A DNA stretch of 64,000 nucleotides from Sphingomonas phyllosphaerae 5.2 (GTDB lineage: Bacteria; Pseudomonadota; Alphaproteobacteria; Sphingomonadales; Sphingomonadaceae): assembly GCF_000419605.1 (NCBI RefSeq), contig NZ_ATTI01000001.1, positions 719,501 to 783,500 of the forward strand, given 5' to 3'. The translations under genes were made by a program, and so were the position numbers. The number at the start of each line of letters is the position of its first letter. The stretch's first letter is position 1. Positions 9,270-18,123 of the stretch are shown in pieces. The notes under the pieces were generated by a model that saw nothing but the letters and a program-made list of their open reading frames with translations, was not told the origin of the DNA and ran no database searches.

Positions 9270-9443
9270 ATGACCTCCGAAACGCCCTCCCCAGAGACGC
9301 CGCTTCTCGACAGCCTGCGCGCCCGGCAGCGTGCGTCGCGCACGGCGCAGCTCGCGCGCGCGCTCGACGTGCCGTCCAAGTCCGTCGGCGGCGCCTTCAA
9401 CGCCGATGCCGCGGCGAAGCTGACCCACTGGAAGCAGCAATGA
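9270..9443 (+). CDS. Small hypothetical protein (57 aa)
   Basis: The frame from ATG 9270 encodes a 57-aa protein with an acidic Ser/Pro/Glu N-terminus, then a basic helical part (LLDSLRARQRASRTAQLARAL) and SKSVGGAFNADAAAKLTHWK. It starts between divergent mnmA and upstream of sciP. The codon pattern fits the neighbours, but no family is recognised with certainty. Confidence 0.5.
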   Translation: MTSETPSPETPLLDSLRARQRASRTAQLARALDVPSKSVGGAFNADAAAKLTHWKQQ

Positions 9444-9544
9444 AGAGGTCGTTTACCGCGCCGCTTTAGGCGCCGTTCAATCCATCCCGTTACGCAGCAG
9501 TCACGACATGGAGATGGGGTCGCGGCCCCGAACCGAGGTTTGGA

Positions 9545-9847
9545 ATGATTGAACAACACAACACTGTCCGTCCCGCCAAGGTCATCGGTCCGCTCGGCGA
9601 ACCGCTGACGCTGGATTCGCTGCCGCCGTCCAGCACCACGCGCTGGGTCGTCCGTCGAAAGGCCGAGGTCGTCGCCGCCGTCAACGGCGGGCTGCTGAGC
9701 GTCGACGACGTCTGCGCGCGATATGGCCTGACGGTCGAGGAGTTCGCCGGCTGGCAACGCGCGATCGATCGGTCGGGTATGCCGGGGCTGCGGGTGACGC
9801 GGATCCAGCATTACAAGTCGCTATACGAGCGACAGCAGAAGTTCTGA
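9545..9847 (+). CDS. sciP: CtrA inhibitor SciP-like (DUF1153) protein
   Basis: A 100-aa helix-turn-helix protein of the SciP/DUF1153 family, which in Caulobacter binds CtrA and blocks transcription of CtrA-activated genes. Visible family motifs are the LPPSSTTRWVVRRKAEVVAAV stretch, the HTH region LSVDDVCARYGLTVEEFAGWQ, and the C-terminal LRVTRIQHYK. It acts in the cytoplasm on the cell-cycle circuit. The start ATG lies in a GTTTGGA context. It is a single gene with a roughly 100-bp leader. Confidence 0.9.
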   Translation: MIEQHNTVRPAKVIGPLGEPLTLDSLPPSSTTRWVVRRKAEVVAAVNGGLLSVDDVCARYGLTVEEFAGWQRAIDRSGMPGLRVTRIQHYKSLYERQQKF

Positions 9848-10001
9848 CGCGCTCCGGCGGTTGTCCCGTCGTGGAACAATCGCCGCGCGGCCGGTGCGGA
9901 TTTGAAAAATATCGGAATTACGGTGCCGGAACAATGTGCCGGCCTCGTGAGTAATTCCCACCAGAGCAGCCATTTCGGGCGCATCTGAGGGGAGTTATAT
10001 T

Positions 10002-10259
10002 ATGGGTATCATTCTGTGGCTCATTATCGGTGGTGTCATCGGCTGGCTGGCCAGCATGATCATGCGCACCGACGCACAGCAGGGCATCTTCCTGAACATC
10101 ATCGTCGGCATCGTCGGCGCGTTCATCGGCGGGCTGGTCTTCTCGGGCGGGTCGATCAATAATCAGCCGCTGACGATTTACTCGTTCCTGGTTTCGCTGC
10201 TGGGTGCAGTGGTCCTGCTGGCAATCGTCAATCTGGCGCGCCGCGGCCGCGTGCGCTGA
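10002..10259 (+). CDS. GlsB/YeaQ/YmgE family stress-response membrane protein
   Basis: An 85-aa inner-membrane protein with three hydrophobic segments (residues about 4-20, 29-48 and 57-78) and the family motif GGVIGWLASMIM. The IIVGIVGAFIGGLVF segment is Gly-rich, as in the transglycosylase-associated family. These proteins are commonly stress induced; the biochemical role is not established. A GAGGGGAG ribosome site precedes the ATG. A strong terminator follows. Confidence 0.9.
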   Translation: MGIILWLIIGGVIGWLASMIMRTDAQQGIFLNIIVGIVGAFIGGLVFSGGSINNQPLTIYSFLVSLLGAVVLLAIVNLARRGRVR

Positions 10260-10283
10260 TCCAGCGCCACCGCTAACGCAAAC

Positions 10284-10319
10284 AAGAGCGGCCGTCCGGA
10301 AAACCGGGCGGCCGCTCTT
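10284..10319. terminator. Bidirectional rho-independent terminator
   Basis: An 11-bp perfect stem (AAGAGCGGCCG with CGGCCGCTCTT) encloses a second CCGG-AAAA-CCGG hairpin. T-runs flank it in both directions. It sits between the convergent GlsB-type and SIMPL genes. Confidence 0.92.
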
Positions 10320-10322
10320 TCG

Positions 10323-11054
10323 TTATTTCAGCAGGAAGCGAACGTTTACCGCCGCGGTGACGTCGGTCTCTCCGGCCAATACCGTCGTCTCGGCGTCCGC
10401 CTGCGCCATGCTGGCGCGCATCATCGGCATCGGGCGCGGCCGATCGCCGCCATTTTCCCCGGCCTCGCCGATCGCGACGATCCGCGCGACCGTAAGCCCT
10501 GCGGCCTTCGCATAGAGTTCGGCACGCGCACGCGCCTTGGTGATCGCCTGGGTCCGCGCCTCGTCGAGCGCCGCCTCCGGATCGGACAGCGACAGATTGG
10601 GACCGTCGATCTGGTTGGCGCCCGCGCGCACCAGCGCGTCGAGCACGGCGCCAGACCGCCCGATGTCGCGGAAGCGGATCGCCACCGAATTGCTCGCCTG
10701 ATACCCCGTGATGACCGGCGGCTGCTTTTCGGCATAGCGATATTGCGGAGAAAGGCCGACGTTGCTGGTCGACAGGTCGCGCGCGGCGATGCCCGCCGCT
10801 TTCAATGCCTTGACGACGGCATCCATGCGCCGGGCGTTGTCGGACAAGGCGGCGGCCGCGGCGGGCGCCTGCGTGACGACGCCGGCGGTGATCGTCGCCA
10901 GATCCGGCGTTCGGGAGACGCGGCCGGTGGCGTTGACGTCCAGCACCGTTCCATCGGGAACGACGGTTGCCATCGGCAGCGCGACCTGCGCAGCGGCCGG
11001 CAGCGCGGCGGCGCTTCCCAGGATCAGCGCCATGCCGGACAGCATTCGATTCAT
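10323..11054 (-). CDS. SIMPL-domain (DUF541) periplasmic protein
   Basis: A 243-aa exported protein with signal peptide MNRMLSGMALILGSAAALPAAAQ. The SIMPL/DUF541 domain is seen in VNATGRVSRTPDLATITAGV, LSTSNVGLSPQY and a C-terminal TDVTAAVNVRFLLK strand. The family is linked to stress tolerance and outer-membrane homeostasis, but the mechanism is unclear. The start at 11054 is preceded by GGGAGAAC; the frame from 11114 includes an untranslated leader. It is divergent from the RND operon. Confidence 0.88.
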   Translation of the reverse strand: MNRMLSGMALILGSAAALPAAAQVALPMATVVPDGTVLDVNATGRVSRTPDLATITAGVVTQAPAAAAALSDNARRMDAVVKALKAAGIAARDLSTSNVGLSPQYRYAEKQPPVITGYQASNSVAIRFRDIGRSGAVLDALVRAGANQIDGPNLSLSDPEAALDEARTQAITKARARAELYAKAAGLTVARIVAIGEAGENGGDRPRPMPMMRASMAQADAETTVLAGETDVTAAVNVRFLLK

Positions 11055-11218
11055 GTGGAGTTCTCCCTTGATCCCCGTGTGGCGGCGCTTCTGCGGGGGT
11101 GCGCCGGAATGCAAGATGAACGGGACAGGCCGTTGGTATGTCTGTAAGAAACCCCGCGACGCCCACCGCTTGCCACGGTGCCATATGCGTGTAATACACG
11201 CGGCGCGAAAGGGGAATC

Positions 11219-12406
11219 ATGACGTATCAGGGTGGGGAGATGCAGGGCGAGCAGCTGGTGATCGAGGATCGATCGCCGCAGCGGCGTCGCCGCTGGCTGT
11301 TGATCGGCGGCATCGTGTTGCTGCTGGTCGCCGCCGGTGCCTGGTTCGTCACCCACAAAAAATCCGCCGATGCCGCGCCTCCCAGCGCCGCGGATCAGGC
11401 GCCAGCCGTCACCGTGATCGTACCCGGCGCACAATCGGTCGCGCGCACGGTCAGCGCGACCGGGACGCTCGCTGCCACGCGTGAGATGCCGGTCGGCGTC
11501 GCGGGTGAGGGCGGGATGGTCAGCCGCGTGCTGGTCGAGCCCGGGCAGTGGGTCGGCGCCGGTCAGGTACTGGCGACGATCGATCGATCGGTTCAGGTGC
11601 AGACCGCCGAATCGCTGGCGGCACAGATCAACGTCGCCCGCTCCGACCTGACGCTGGCGCAATCCGAGCTGGAACGCGCGCAGAGCCTGGTCGACCGCGG
11701 CTTCATCTCCAAGGCCGACGTGCAGCGCCGGATCGCGACCCGCGATGCCGCGCGCGCGCGTTTGCAGGTAGCGCAGGCGACCTTGTCTGAGCAGCGCGCG
11801 CGCAATGCGCGGCTCGACATACGCGCGCCCGCCGCCGGGCTGATCCTGACGCGCGGCGTCGAGCCGGGGCAGATCGTCAGTTCGGGCACCGGCATGCTGT
11901 TCCGCATGGCCAAGGGTGGCGAGATGGAGATGCGCGCGCAATTGTCCGAGGGTGACCTTCAGGCAGTGCGGGTCGGGTCGCCCGCCCGCGTCGTCCCGGT
12001 CGGCGACACGCGCGCCTTCCCGGGCAGCGTGTGGCAGGTCGCGCCGGTGATCGATCCGCAGACGCGGCAGGGCATCGCGCGCATCAAGCTGTCCTACGAT
12101 CCGGCACTGCGCCCCGGCGGCTTCGCCTCGGCGACGATCACCGCCGGCGGCGCGCAGCAGCCCGAATTGCCGCAGTCCGCGCTGTTGAGCGACGATCGTG
12201 GCAATTACGTCTATATCGTCGATGCGCAGAACAAGGCGCAGCGTCGCGCGGTGACGCTGGGCGGCGTCGCGGACGAACGCGTGGCGATCGCCAGCGGGCT
12301 GACCGGCGACGAGCGCGTCGTGCAATCGGCAGGCGCCTTCCTGAACCCCGGCCAGACGGTGCGACCGCAGCGTGCCAAGGCGACCGCGCCGGTAGCGGCG
12401 CGGTAA
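11219..12406 (+). CDS. RND efflux periplasmic adaptor (membrane fusion protein)
   Basis: A 395-aa AcrA/MexA-type adaptor linking an inner-membrane RND pump to the outer membrane. The N-terminal cytoplasmic stub (RRRRW) precedes one membrane anchor (LLIGGIVLLLVAAGAWFV). The lipoyl half-motifs (MVSRVLVEPGQWVGAGQVLATID and LDIRAPAAGLILTRGVEPGQIVS) flank a coiled-coil hairpin of about 60 residues. Beta-barrel and membrane-proximal domains follow. It is cotranscribed with the permease 14 bp downstream. Substrates are unknown. Confidence 0.93.
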   Translation: MTYQGGEMQGEQLVIEDRSPQRRRRWLLIGGIVLLLVAAGAWFVTHKKSADAAPPSAADQAPAVTVIVPGAQSVARTVSATGTLAATREMPVGVAGEGGMVSRVLVEPGQWVGAGQVLATIDRSVQVQTAESLAAQINVARSDLTLAQSELERAQSLVDRGFISKADVQRRIATRDAARARLQVAQATLSEQRARNARLDIRAPAAGLILTRGVEPGQIVSSGTGMLFRMAKGGEMEMRAQLSEGDLQAVRVGSPARVVPVGDTRAFPGSVWQVAPVIDPQTRQGIARIKLSYDPALRPGGFASATITAGGAQQPELPQSALLSDDRGNYVYIVDAQNKAQRRAVTLGGVADERVAIASGLTGDERVVQSAGAFLNPGQTVRPQRAKATAPVAAR

Positions 12407-12419
12407 GAGGACGCATCGC

Positions 12420-15400
12420 ATGGGCTTTCGCAACATTTCCGCCTGGTCGATCCGCAACCCGGTGCCGTCGATCGTCCTGTTCCTGATGCTGACGGTCGCG
12501 GGGATCGTCAGCTTCGCGCGGATGGACATCAACGAACAGCCCGACATCGACTTCCCGATCGTGTCGATCGACATCACCCAGCCCGGCGCCGCGCCCAGTG
12601 AGCTGGAGACGCAGGTGACGCAGCGCGTCGAGGCGGCGGTGCGATCGCTGGAAGGGATCGACGAAATCCAGTCGTTCGTGTCCGAGGGCACGTCGACCAC
12701 GATCGTCCAGCTCGACATCGGCACCCCGATCGACCGCGCCGTCAACGAGGCGCGCGATGCGATCACGCAGATCCGCGGCAACCTGCCTGAGGGAATCCTC
12801 GAGCCGCAGGTCGCGCGGGTGAAGATCAACGACAATGATCTGGGCAGCTACACCGCGGTGGGCACCGACATGACGCTGGAACAGCTCAGCTGGTACATCG
12901 ACAATACGGTGACCAAGGAATTGATGTCGGTTCCCGGCATCGGCGGGGTGACGCGCAACGGCGGGGTCAGTCGCGAGATCCGCGTGATCCTCGATCCCGC
13001 ACGGCTTGCCGCGCAGGGGCTGACCGCCAGCCAGATCAACGCGCAGTTGCGGCAGGTGAACCTCAACGCGCCCGGCGGCCGTGCCGAGATCGCGGGCGCC
13101 GAGCAGTCGGTGCGCGTGCTGGGCAATGCCCGCACCGCCTACGATCTGGGCCAGTTGCAGATCAACGTCGGCAATGGCCGCACCGTCCGCCTGTCCGATG
13201 TGGCGACGGTGCGCGATCTCTATGCCGAACAGCGCTCCGCCGCCTCGGTGGACGGGCGACAGGCATTGTCGTTCGACTTCACGCGCGCCAAGGGTGCGTC
13301 GGATGTCACCGTCTTCCGCGAGGCGAAGGCGAAGCTGGAGGCGCTGGAGAAGCGCAACCCGCAGGTGCGCTTCAAGATGCGGCTCGACGGGTCGAAATAT
13401 CCGCTCGAGCAGTTCAATTCCGCGATCGACGCGATGATCGAGGGCGCGATCCTCGCGGTGATCGTCGTCTTCCTGTTCCTGCGCGACTGGCGCGCGACGA
13501 TCATCTCGGCGCTGGCGATCCCGCTCTCGGCGATCCCGGCGTTCTGGTTCATGGACCTGATGGGTTTCACGCTCAACAACATGACCATGCTGGCGCTCAG
13601 CCTGGTGGCGGGCGTGCTGGTCGACGATGCGATCGTGGAGATCGAGAACATCGTCCGCCACATGCGCATGGGCAAGAGCGCGTATCAGGCTTCGATCGAC
13701 GCCGCCGACGAGATCGGCCTGGCGGTGCTGGCGACGACGATGGCGATCGTCGCGGTGTTCCTGCCGGTCGGGCTGATGCCGGGCATCGCCGGGCAGTTCT
13801 TCAAGAATTTCGGCCTGACGGTGGTCGCCGCGGTGCTGATGAGCCTGGCGGTGGCGCGGCTGATCACCCCGATGGTCGCGGCCTATTTCCTCAAGGCCGG
13901 CGGGCATGTCGAGCATGGCGGCGGGCCGCTGCTCAACGGGTATCAGCGCCTGCTGGTCTGGACGCTGGACGGGACCGCCGCGGCGCGTGCCCGCGCCAAG
14001 GGCGGGATGCACCGCGTGCTGGGCTATTGGCGCGATCATCGGCTGTGGATGATCGGGGCCGGGGTGGCGGCGTTCGTCGCGACCATCGCCATGTTCGCCA
14101 CCTCCGCGATGACCTTCCAGCCGGCGCGCGACATGCCGCGTTCGACGGTCACGATCACGATGCCGCCCGGCAGCACATTGCAGACGACGCAGGCGGTGGT
14201 CGACCAGGTCTATGCGCTGCTGCGCCGCCAGCCGGAGGTGGAGAGCGTCTACACCCGCACGCTGGTCGGATCGGGCCGCGTCACCGCGCAGCTTCGCGAG
14301 AAGCGCGAGGCGACCTCGACCGAGTTCGAGCGTGCGCTGGCGCCCGAGCTGGCGAAGATCCCGGATGCGCGCGTCAACTTTCAGTCGCAATTCGGCTGGG
14401 GCGACAACAATCGCGACGTCTCGATTACGCTCGGCGGCGACGATCCGGTCGTCTTGCGGCAGGCGGCGGACCGGCTGGTCAAGGAAATGGGGACGGTCCC
14501 CGGCCTGCTGGCGCCACGTATCGCCGGCGATCTCAACCGCCCGGAGATCATCATCAAGCCGCGGCTCGATCTCGCCGCCAGCCTGGGGGTGACCACCGCC
14601 GCGCTGTCGAACGCGATCCGCATCGCGACGATCGGCGACATCGACCAGAACAGCGCGCGCTTCTCGCTGAACGACCGCCAGATCCCGATCCGCGTCGCGC
14701 TGGAACAGAGCTCGCGCTCGCGGCTGGCGACGATCCAGAACCTGCCGGTGCAGACGCTGACCGGCGGTTCGGTGCCGTTGAGCCTGGTCGCCGAGATCGG
14801 CTTCGGTTCCGGGCCGACCCGCATCCAGCGTATCAACCAGCAGCGCCAGCTGACGATCGGCGCCGATCTGAGCCCCGGCCAGACGATCAGCACGATGCTG
14901 CCCCGGGTCAAGCAGTTGCCGGCGATGAAGACGCTGCCGCTGGGCGTCGGGGAGCTGAACGTCGGCCAGGCGAAGTGGCAGATGGAGATGCTGCAGAACT
15001 TCATCGTCGCGGTCACCGCGGGCGTGTTCCTGGTCTTCTCCGTCCTGGTGCTGCTGTATCGCCGCCTGTTGCCACCGCTCGTCAACATGGCGTCGCTGAC
15101 GCTGGCGCCGCTGGGCGGGTTGATCGCGCTGCGGCTGACCGGCAATCCGCTGTCGATGCCGGTCTTCATCGGGCTGCTGATGCTGCTGGGCATCGTCGCG
15201 AAGAACTCGATCCTGCTGATCGACTTCGCGCTGGAGGAGATGCAGGCCGGCGTTCCGTCCTACGATGCGATCGTCGACGCCGGGCACAAGCGTGCGCAGC
15301 CAATCGTGATGACGACGGTCGCGATGGTCGCGGGCATGGTGCCGACCGCGCTGTCGCTGTCGGGCGACGGGGCATCGCGCGCGCCGATGGGGATCGTCGT

Positions 15401-15629
15401 GATCGGCGGGCTGATCGTGTCGACCGTGCTCACGCTGTTGATCGTGCCGGCGGCGTTCTCGCTCGCGATCGGGGTGGAGCGGCGCGTTGGGCCGTGGCTC
15501 GGCCGGCGCCTGCTCACCTATCGCCCCGGCGACGATGGTGCGCTGATCGATCATGCGCCGCAGGATGCGATCGGCGCGCCGCATGGGCGGATCCCGTTCC
15601 GCGGCGAGGGTTCGCATCCCGCGGAGTGA
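12420..15629 (+). CDS. RND efflux transporter permease (AcrB/MexB superfamily)
   Basis: A 1069-aa proton-driven inner-membrane pump with twelve predicted membrane segments and two large periplasmic loops. The proton relay pair Asp402-Asp403 lies in TM4 (GVLVDDAIVEIEN). The RND signatures at the N-terminus (FRNISAWSIRNPVPSIVL) and the TM11-region GKNS-like motif (GIVAKNSILLIDFA) are present. The C-terminus has an unusual hydrophilic tail after the last membrane helix. No outer-membrane TolC-type gene follows, so the pump probably uses one encoded elsewhere. Confidence 0.95.
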   Translation: MGFRNISAWSIRNPVPSIVLFLMLTVAGIVSFARMDINEQPDIDFPIVSIDITQPGAAPSELETQVTQRVEAAVRSLEGIDEIQSFVSEGTSTTIVQLDIGTPIDRAVNEARDAITQIRGNLPEGILEPQVARVKINDNDLGSYTAVGTDMTLEQLSWYIDNTVTKELMSVPGIGGVTRNGGVSREIRVILDPARLAAQGLTASQINAQLRQVNLNAPGGRAEIAGAEQSVRVLGNARTAYDLGQLQINVGNGRTVRLSDVATVRDLYAEQRSAASVDGRQALSFDFTRAKGASDVTVFREAKAKLEALEKRNPQVRFKMRLDGSKYPLEQFNSAIDAMIEGAILAVIVVFLFLRDWRATIISALAIPLSAIPAFWFMDLMGFTLNNMTMLALSLVAGVLVDDAIVEIENIVRHMRMGKSAYQASIDAADEIGLAVLATTMAIVAVFLPVGLMPGIAGQFFKNFGLTVVAAVLMSLAVARLITPMVAAYFLKAGGHVEHGGGPLLNGYQRLLVWTLDGTAAARARAKGGMHRVLGYWRDHRLWMIGAGVAAFVATIAMFATSAMTFQPARDMPRSTVTITMPPGSTLQTTQAVVDQVYALLRRQPEVESVYTRTLVGSGRVTAQLREKREATSTEFERALAPELAKIPDARVNFQSQFGWGDNNRDVSITLGGDDPVVLRQAADRLVKEMGTVPGLLAPRIAGDLNRPEIIIKPRLDLAASLGVTTAALSNAIRIATIGDIDQNSARFSLNDRQIPIRVALEQSSRSRLATIQNLPVQTLTGGSVPLSLVAEIGFGSGPTRIQRINQQRQLTIGADLSPGQTISTMLPRVKQLPAMKTLPLGVGELNVGQAKWQMEMLQNFIVAVTAGVFLVFSVLVLLYRRLLPPLVNMASLTLAPLGGLIALRLTGNPLSMPVFIGLLMLLGIVAKNSILLIDFALEEMQAGVPSYDAIVDAGHKRAQPIVMTTVAMVAGMVPTALSLSGDGASRAPMGIVVIGGLIVSTVLTLLIVPAAFSLAIGVERRVGPWLGRRLLTYRPGDDGALIDHAPQDAIGAPHGRIPFRGEGSHPAE

Positions 15630-15674
15630 ACATCGCCGCTTGAACTTCGGCGGCGATGAAGGATTGTTACGGCG

Positions 15675-16925
15675 ATGATCGTTCGCGCCGCCCCTCCGCC
15701 CGCCGCCCTCGTCCGGATGCGGCGGGTCGCGACCGGCCTGCTCGTGCTGATGGCGGCGGCGTTCTTCGCCTCGCGCGCGCTGGAGCCACGGCACCCCGGC
15801 TGGGGGTTCGTCCGCGCCTTTGCCGAGGCGGCGATGGTCGGCGGGCTGGCGGACTGGTTCGCGGTGACCGCGCTGTTCCGCCACCCGCTCGGCCTGCCGA
15901 TCCCGCACACCGCGATCATCCCGCGCAACAAGGACAGGATCGGCGACCAGCTGGCGCAATTCCTTCGCGAATATTTCCTGATCCCCGCGGTCGTCGCGCG
16001 ACGGATGCAGCGCATCGACGTCGCCGCCGCGGCCGGCCGCTGGCTCGCGAACCCGCGCGGGGCGGGGGGCAGCCGGTTGACGCGCGGTATCTCGCGCATG
16101 GCGACGGAAGTGCTGCAGGCGCTCGACCAGGAACGGCTCGGCGGCATGGTGCGCGCGATGTTGGTCACGCGCGTGCGCGAGGCGGAGCTGTCGCCGATGC
16201 TTGGCCGGGCGCTGGCCGCGGCGATCGCGGAGGAGCGGCATCGCCCGGTCATCGACTCGCTGGTGCGGTGGATGCGCGCGGCGCTGACCGCCAACGAGCA
16301 TCTCGTGCGCGCAATGGTCCACGATCGCGCCGGGGCGGTGCTGCGCTGGACCGGGCTGGACGAGACGCTCGCCAACAAGATCATCGACGGGCTCGACAAG
16401 CTGGTCGCGGACATGGCGGACAATCGCGAGCATCCGCTGCGCCTGAAGGTCGAGGAAGCGCTGGCGAGCATCGCCGACCGGCTCCAGCACGAACCGGAGA
16501 TGCGCGCGCGCGTCGAGACGCTGAAGATCGAACTGCTCGAGAACCCGGCGATGCAGGACTGGATCAACGGACTCTGGGAACAAGCGCGTGCGGCGATGCT
16601 GCGCGCGGCGCGCGATCCCGACGCGCTGATGAACGGCAAGCTCGGCGAGGCGCTTCACCAGCTGGGTTCGACGTTGCAGGAAGACCCGCGGCTGGGCCGG
16701 ATCATCAACCGCTTCGTACGCCGGGCTGCGGTTGGCGCGGCGGCCGATTACGGGGACGCGATCGTGCGACTGGTGTCGGAGACGGTGCGCGGCTGGGATG
16801 CGCAGACCGTTACCTCGCGGCTGGAGAATGCGGTCGGCAAGGATCTGCAGTTCATCCGCATCAACGGAACGCTGGTCGGCGGGCTGGTTGGCGTGGTGAT
16901 CCACACCATCGATGTGCTTTTGTGA
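15675..16925 (+). CDS. DUF445 family membrane-associated protein
   Basis: A 416-aa protein of the DUF445 (YjiN-type) family. An N-terminal membrane segment (ATGLLVLMAAAFFASRAL) is followed by the family core AEAAMVGGLADWFAVTALFRHPLGLPIPHTAIIP, with NKDRIGDQLAQFL after it. A long helical middle follows, and a C-terminal hydrophobic segment (INGTLVGGLVGVVIHTIDVL) is typical. The function of the family is unknown. It starts 45 bp after the RND permease and could be cotranscribed. Confidence 0.88.
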   Translation: MIVRAAPPPAALVRMRRVATGLLVLMAAAFFASRALEPRHPGWGFVRAFAEAAMVGGLADWFAVTALFRHPLGLPIPHTAIIPRNKDRIGDQLAQFLREYFLIPAVVARRMQRIDVAAAAGRWLANPRGAGGSRLTRGISRMATEVLQALDQERLGGMVRAMLVTRVREAELSPMLGRALAAAIAEERHRPVIDSLVRWMRAALTANEHLVRAMVHDRAGAVLRWTGLDETLANKIIDGLDKLVADMADNREHPLRLKVEEALASIADRLQHEPEMRARVETLKIELLENPAMQDWINGLWEQARAAMLRAARDPDALMNGKLGEALHQLGSTLQEDPRLGRIINRFVRRAAVGAAADYGDAIVRLVSETVRGWDAQTVTSRLENAVGKDLQFIRINGTLVGGLVGVVIHTIDVLL

Positions 16926-16941
16926 GCGCACGATCACAAAA
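16918..16941. terminator. Inverted repeat at the end of the DUF445 gene
   Basis: The perfect 8-bp arms TTTTGTGA and TCACAAAA enclose an 8-base loop. The left arm contains the DUF445 stop codon. It may be a weak terminator or an operator for the Mla operon that starts 60 bp downstream. Confidence 0.45.
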
Positions 16942-17001
16942 GTGGTACGCGCGCGGAACGATCGTGAGGTTCGGTGCTTGTGACGGGATGAGCTTTGCCG
17001 C

Positions 17002-18123
17002 ATGGACCGATCGATGACCGCGGCAGCCGACTTCAGCGTGGATAGTGATGGCGACGGCCAGGTGCTGCGCTTCACAGGCGACCTGTCGCTCGCGCGGCTC
17101 GGTGATCTCCCCGCACGACTGGAACGGCAGGACGGGCAGGTCGCGACGATCGACCTGTCGCAGGTTGAGCGGATCGACACGATCGGCGCCTGGGTGATCC
17201 ACCGCTTCGCGCGGGAACGGCATGCGCAGATCGAGGGGTTGAGCGGCAACGGGCAGAACTTGCTCGAACAGGTTCAGGCCGCCGATCAACCGGTGCAGAT
17301 GCGGCCGCAATCCAGTTCGCCGCTGCGCCGCGTGCTCGGCGAAATGGGCGAAGCGACTTCGAACGCCGCCCGCACGGCGCTTGGCCTGCTCGCCTTCATG
17401 GGCGAGACCGTGATCGCCTTCTGGGGCGTCGTCCGCCATCCCAGCCGATTTCGTTTCAACGCCACCGTGCAGCGGTTCGAGGTGGTCGGCGTTTCGGCGC
17501 TCGGTATCGTCGGGTTGATGAGCTTCCTGATCGGCGTGGTGATCGCGCAGCAGGGCGCCGTGCAGTTGCGGCAGTTCGGTGCGGAGGCTTTCACCATCAA
17601 CCTCGTCGGGCGCATATCGATGCGGGAACTCGGCGTGCTGATGACCGCGATCATGGTCGCCGGGCGCTCCGGCTCCGCCTTTGCGGCGCAACTCGGCACG
17701 ATGAAGCTGACCGAAGAGATCGACGCCATGCGCACGATCGGCGTGTCTCCTATGGAGGCGCTCGTCTTGCCGCGCACGATCGCTGCGATCGTCCTGATGC
17801 CGCTGCTGGGCTTCTATGCGTCGATCCTGTCGGTGCTCGGCGGCTGCCTGCTGTGCTGGTTCGCGCTCGACATTCCGCCGATCGCGTTCGTGGCGCGCAT
17901 CCGGGAAGTGGTGCCGATCACCGACGTCTATGTCGGCCTGATCAAGGCGCCGGTCTTCGGCGCGATCATCGCGGTCGCTGGTTGCTTTCAGGGGATGCAG
18001 GTGAAGGGCGATGCCGAACAGGTCGGATTGAAGACGACCTCGGCGGTGGTGCAGGCGATCTTCATGGTAATCGTCGTCGACGCCTTCTTCGCGGTGTTCT
18101 TCGAACAGATCGGCTGGATCTGA
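17002..18123 (+). CDS. mlaE: MlaE-family ABC permease with N-terminal STAS domain
   Basis: A 373-aa permease of the MCE/Mla phospholipid-transport system in the inner membrane. Residues about 10-95 form a STAS domain (VATIDLSQVERIDTIGAWVIHRF), which replaces a separate MlaB subunit. The MlaE core follows (LIGVVIAQQGAVQLRQFGAE, MRELGVLMTAIMVAGRSGSAFAAQLGTMKLTEEIDAM, YVGLIKAPVFGAIIAVAGCFQGMQV). The stop overlaps the ATPase start (TGATG), indicating coupling. An alternative start lies four codons in. Confidence 0.93.
   Translation: MDRSMTAAADFSVDSDGDGQVLRFTGDLSLARLGDLPARLERQDGQVATIDLSQVERIDTIGAWVIHRFARERHAQIEGLSGNGQNLLEQVQAADQPVQMRPQSSSPLRRVLGEMGEATSNAARTALGLLAFMGETVIAFWGVVRHPSRFRFNATVQRFEVVGVSALGIVGLMSFLIGVVIAQQGAVQLRQFGAEAFTINLVGRISMRELGVLMTAIMVAGRSGSAFAAQLGTMKLTEEIDAMRTIGVSPMEALVLPRTIAAIVLMPLLGFYASILSVLGGCLLCWFALDIPPIAFVARIREVVPITDVYVGLIKAPVFGAIIAVAGCFQGMQVKGDAEQVGLKTTSAVVQAIFMVIVVDAFFAVFFEQIGWI

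Noticed and set aside
9848..10001. Two GGAACAA motifs upstream of the GlsB-type gene, considered as EcfG-type promoters
   Set aside because: No CGTT-like -10 element is found at the required spacing after either motif.
12138..17249. A 1703-codon open frame on the minus strand, antisense to the RND and Mla genes
   Set aside because: It is the complement of well-supported genes at high GC; codon bias removes stops from the antisense frame. Its content (Arg/Gln/His/Asp-rich) has no family features.
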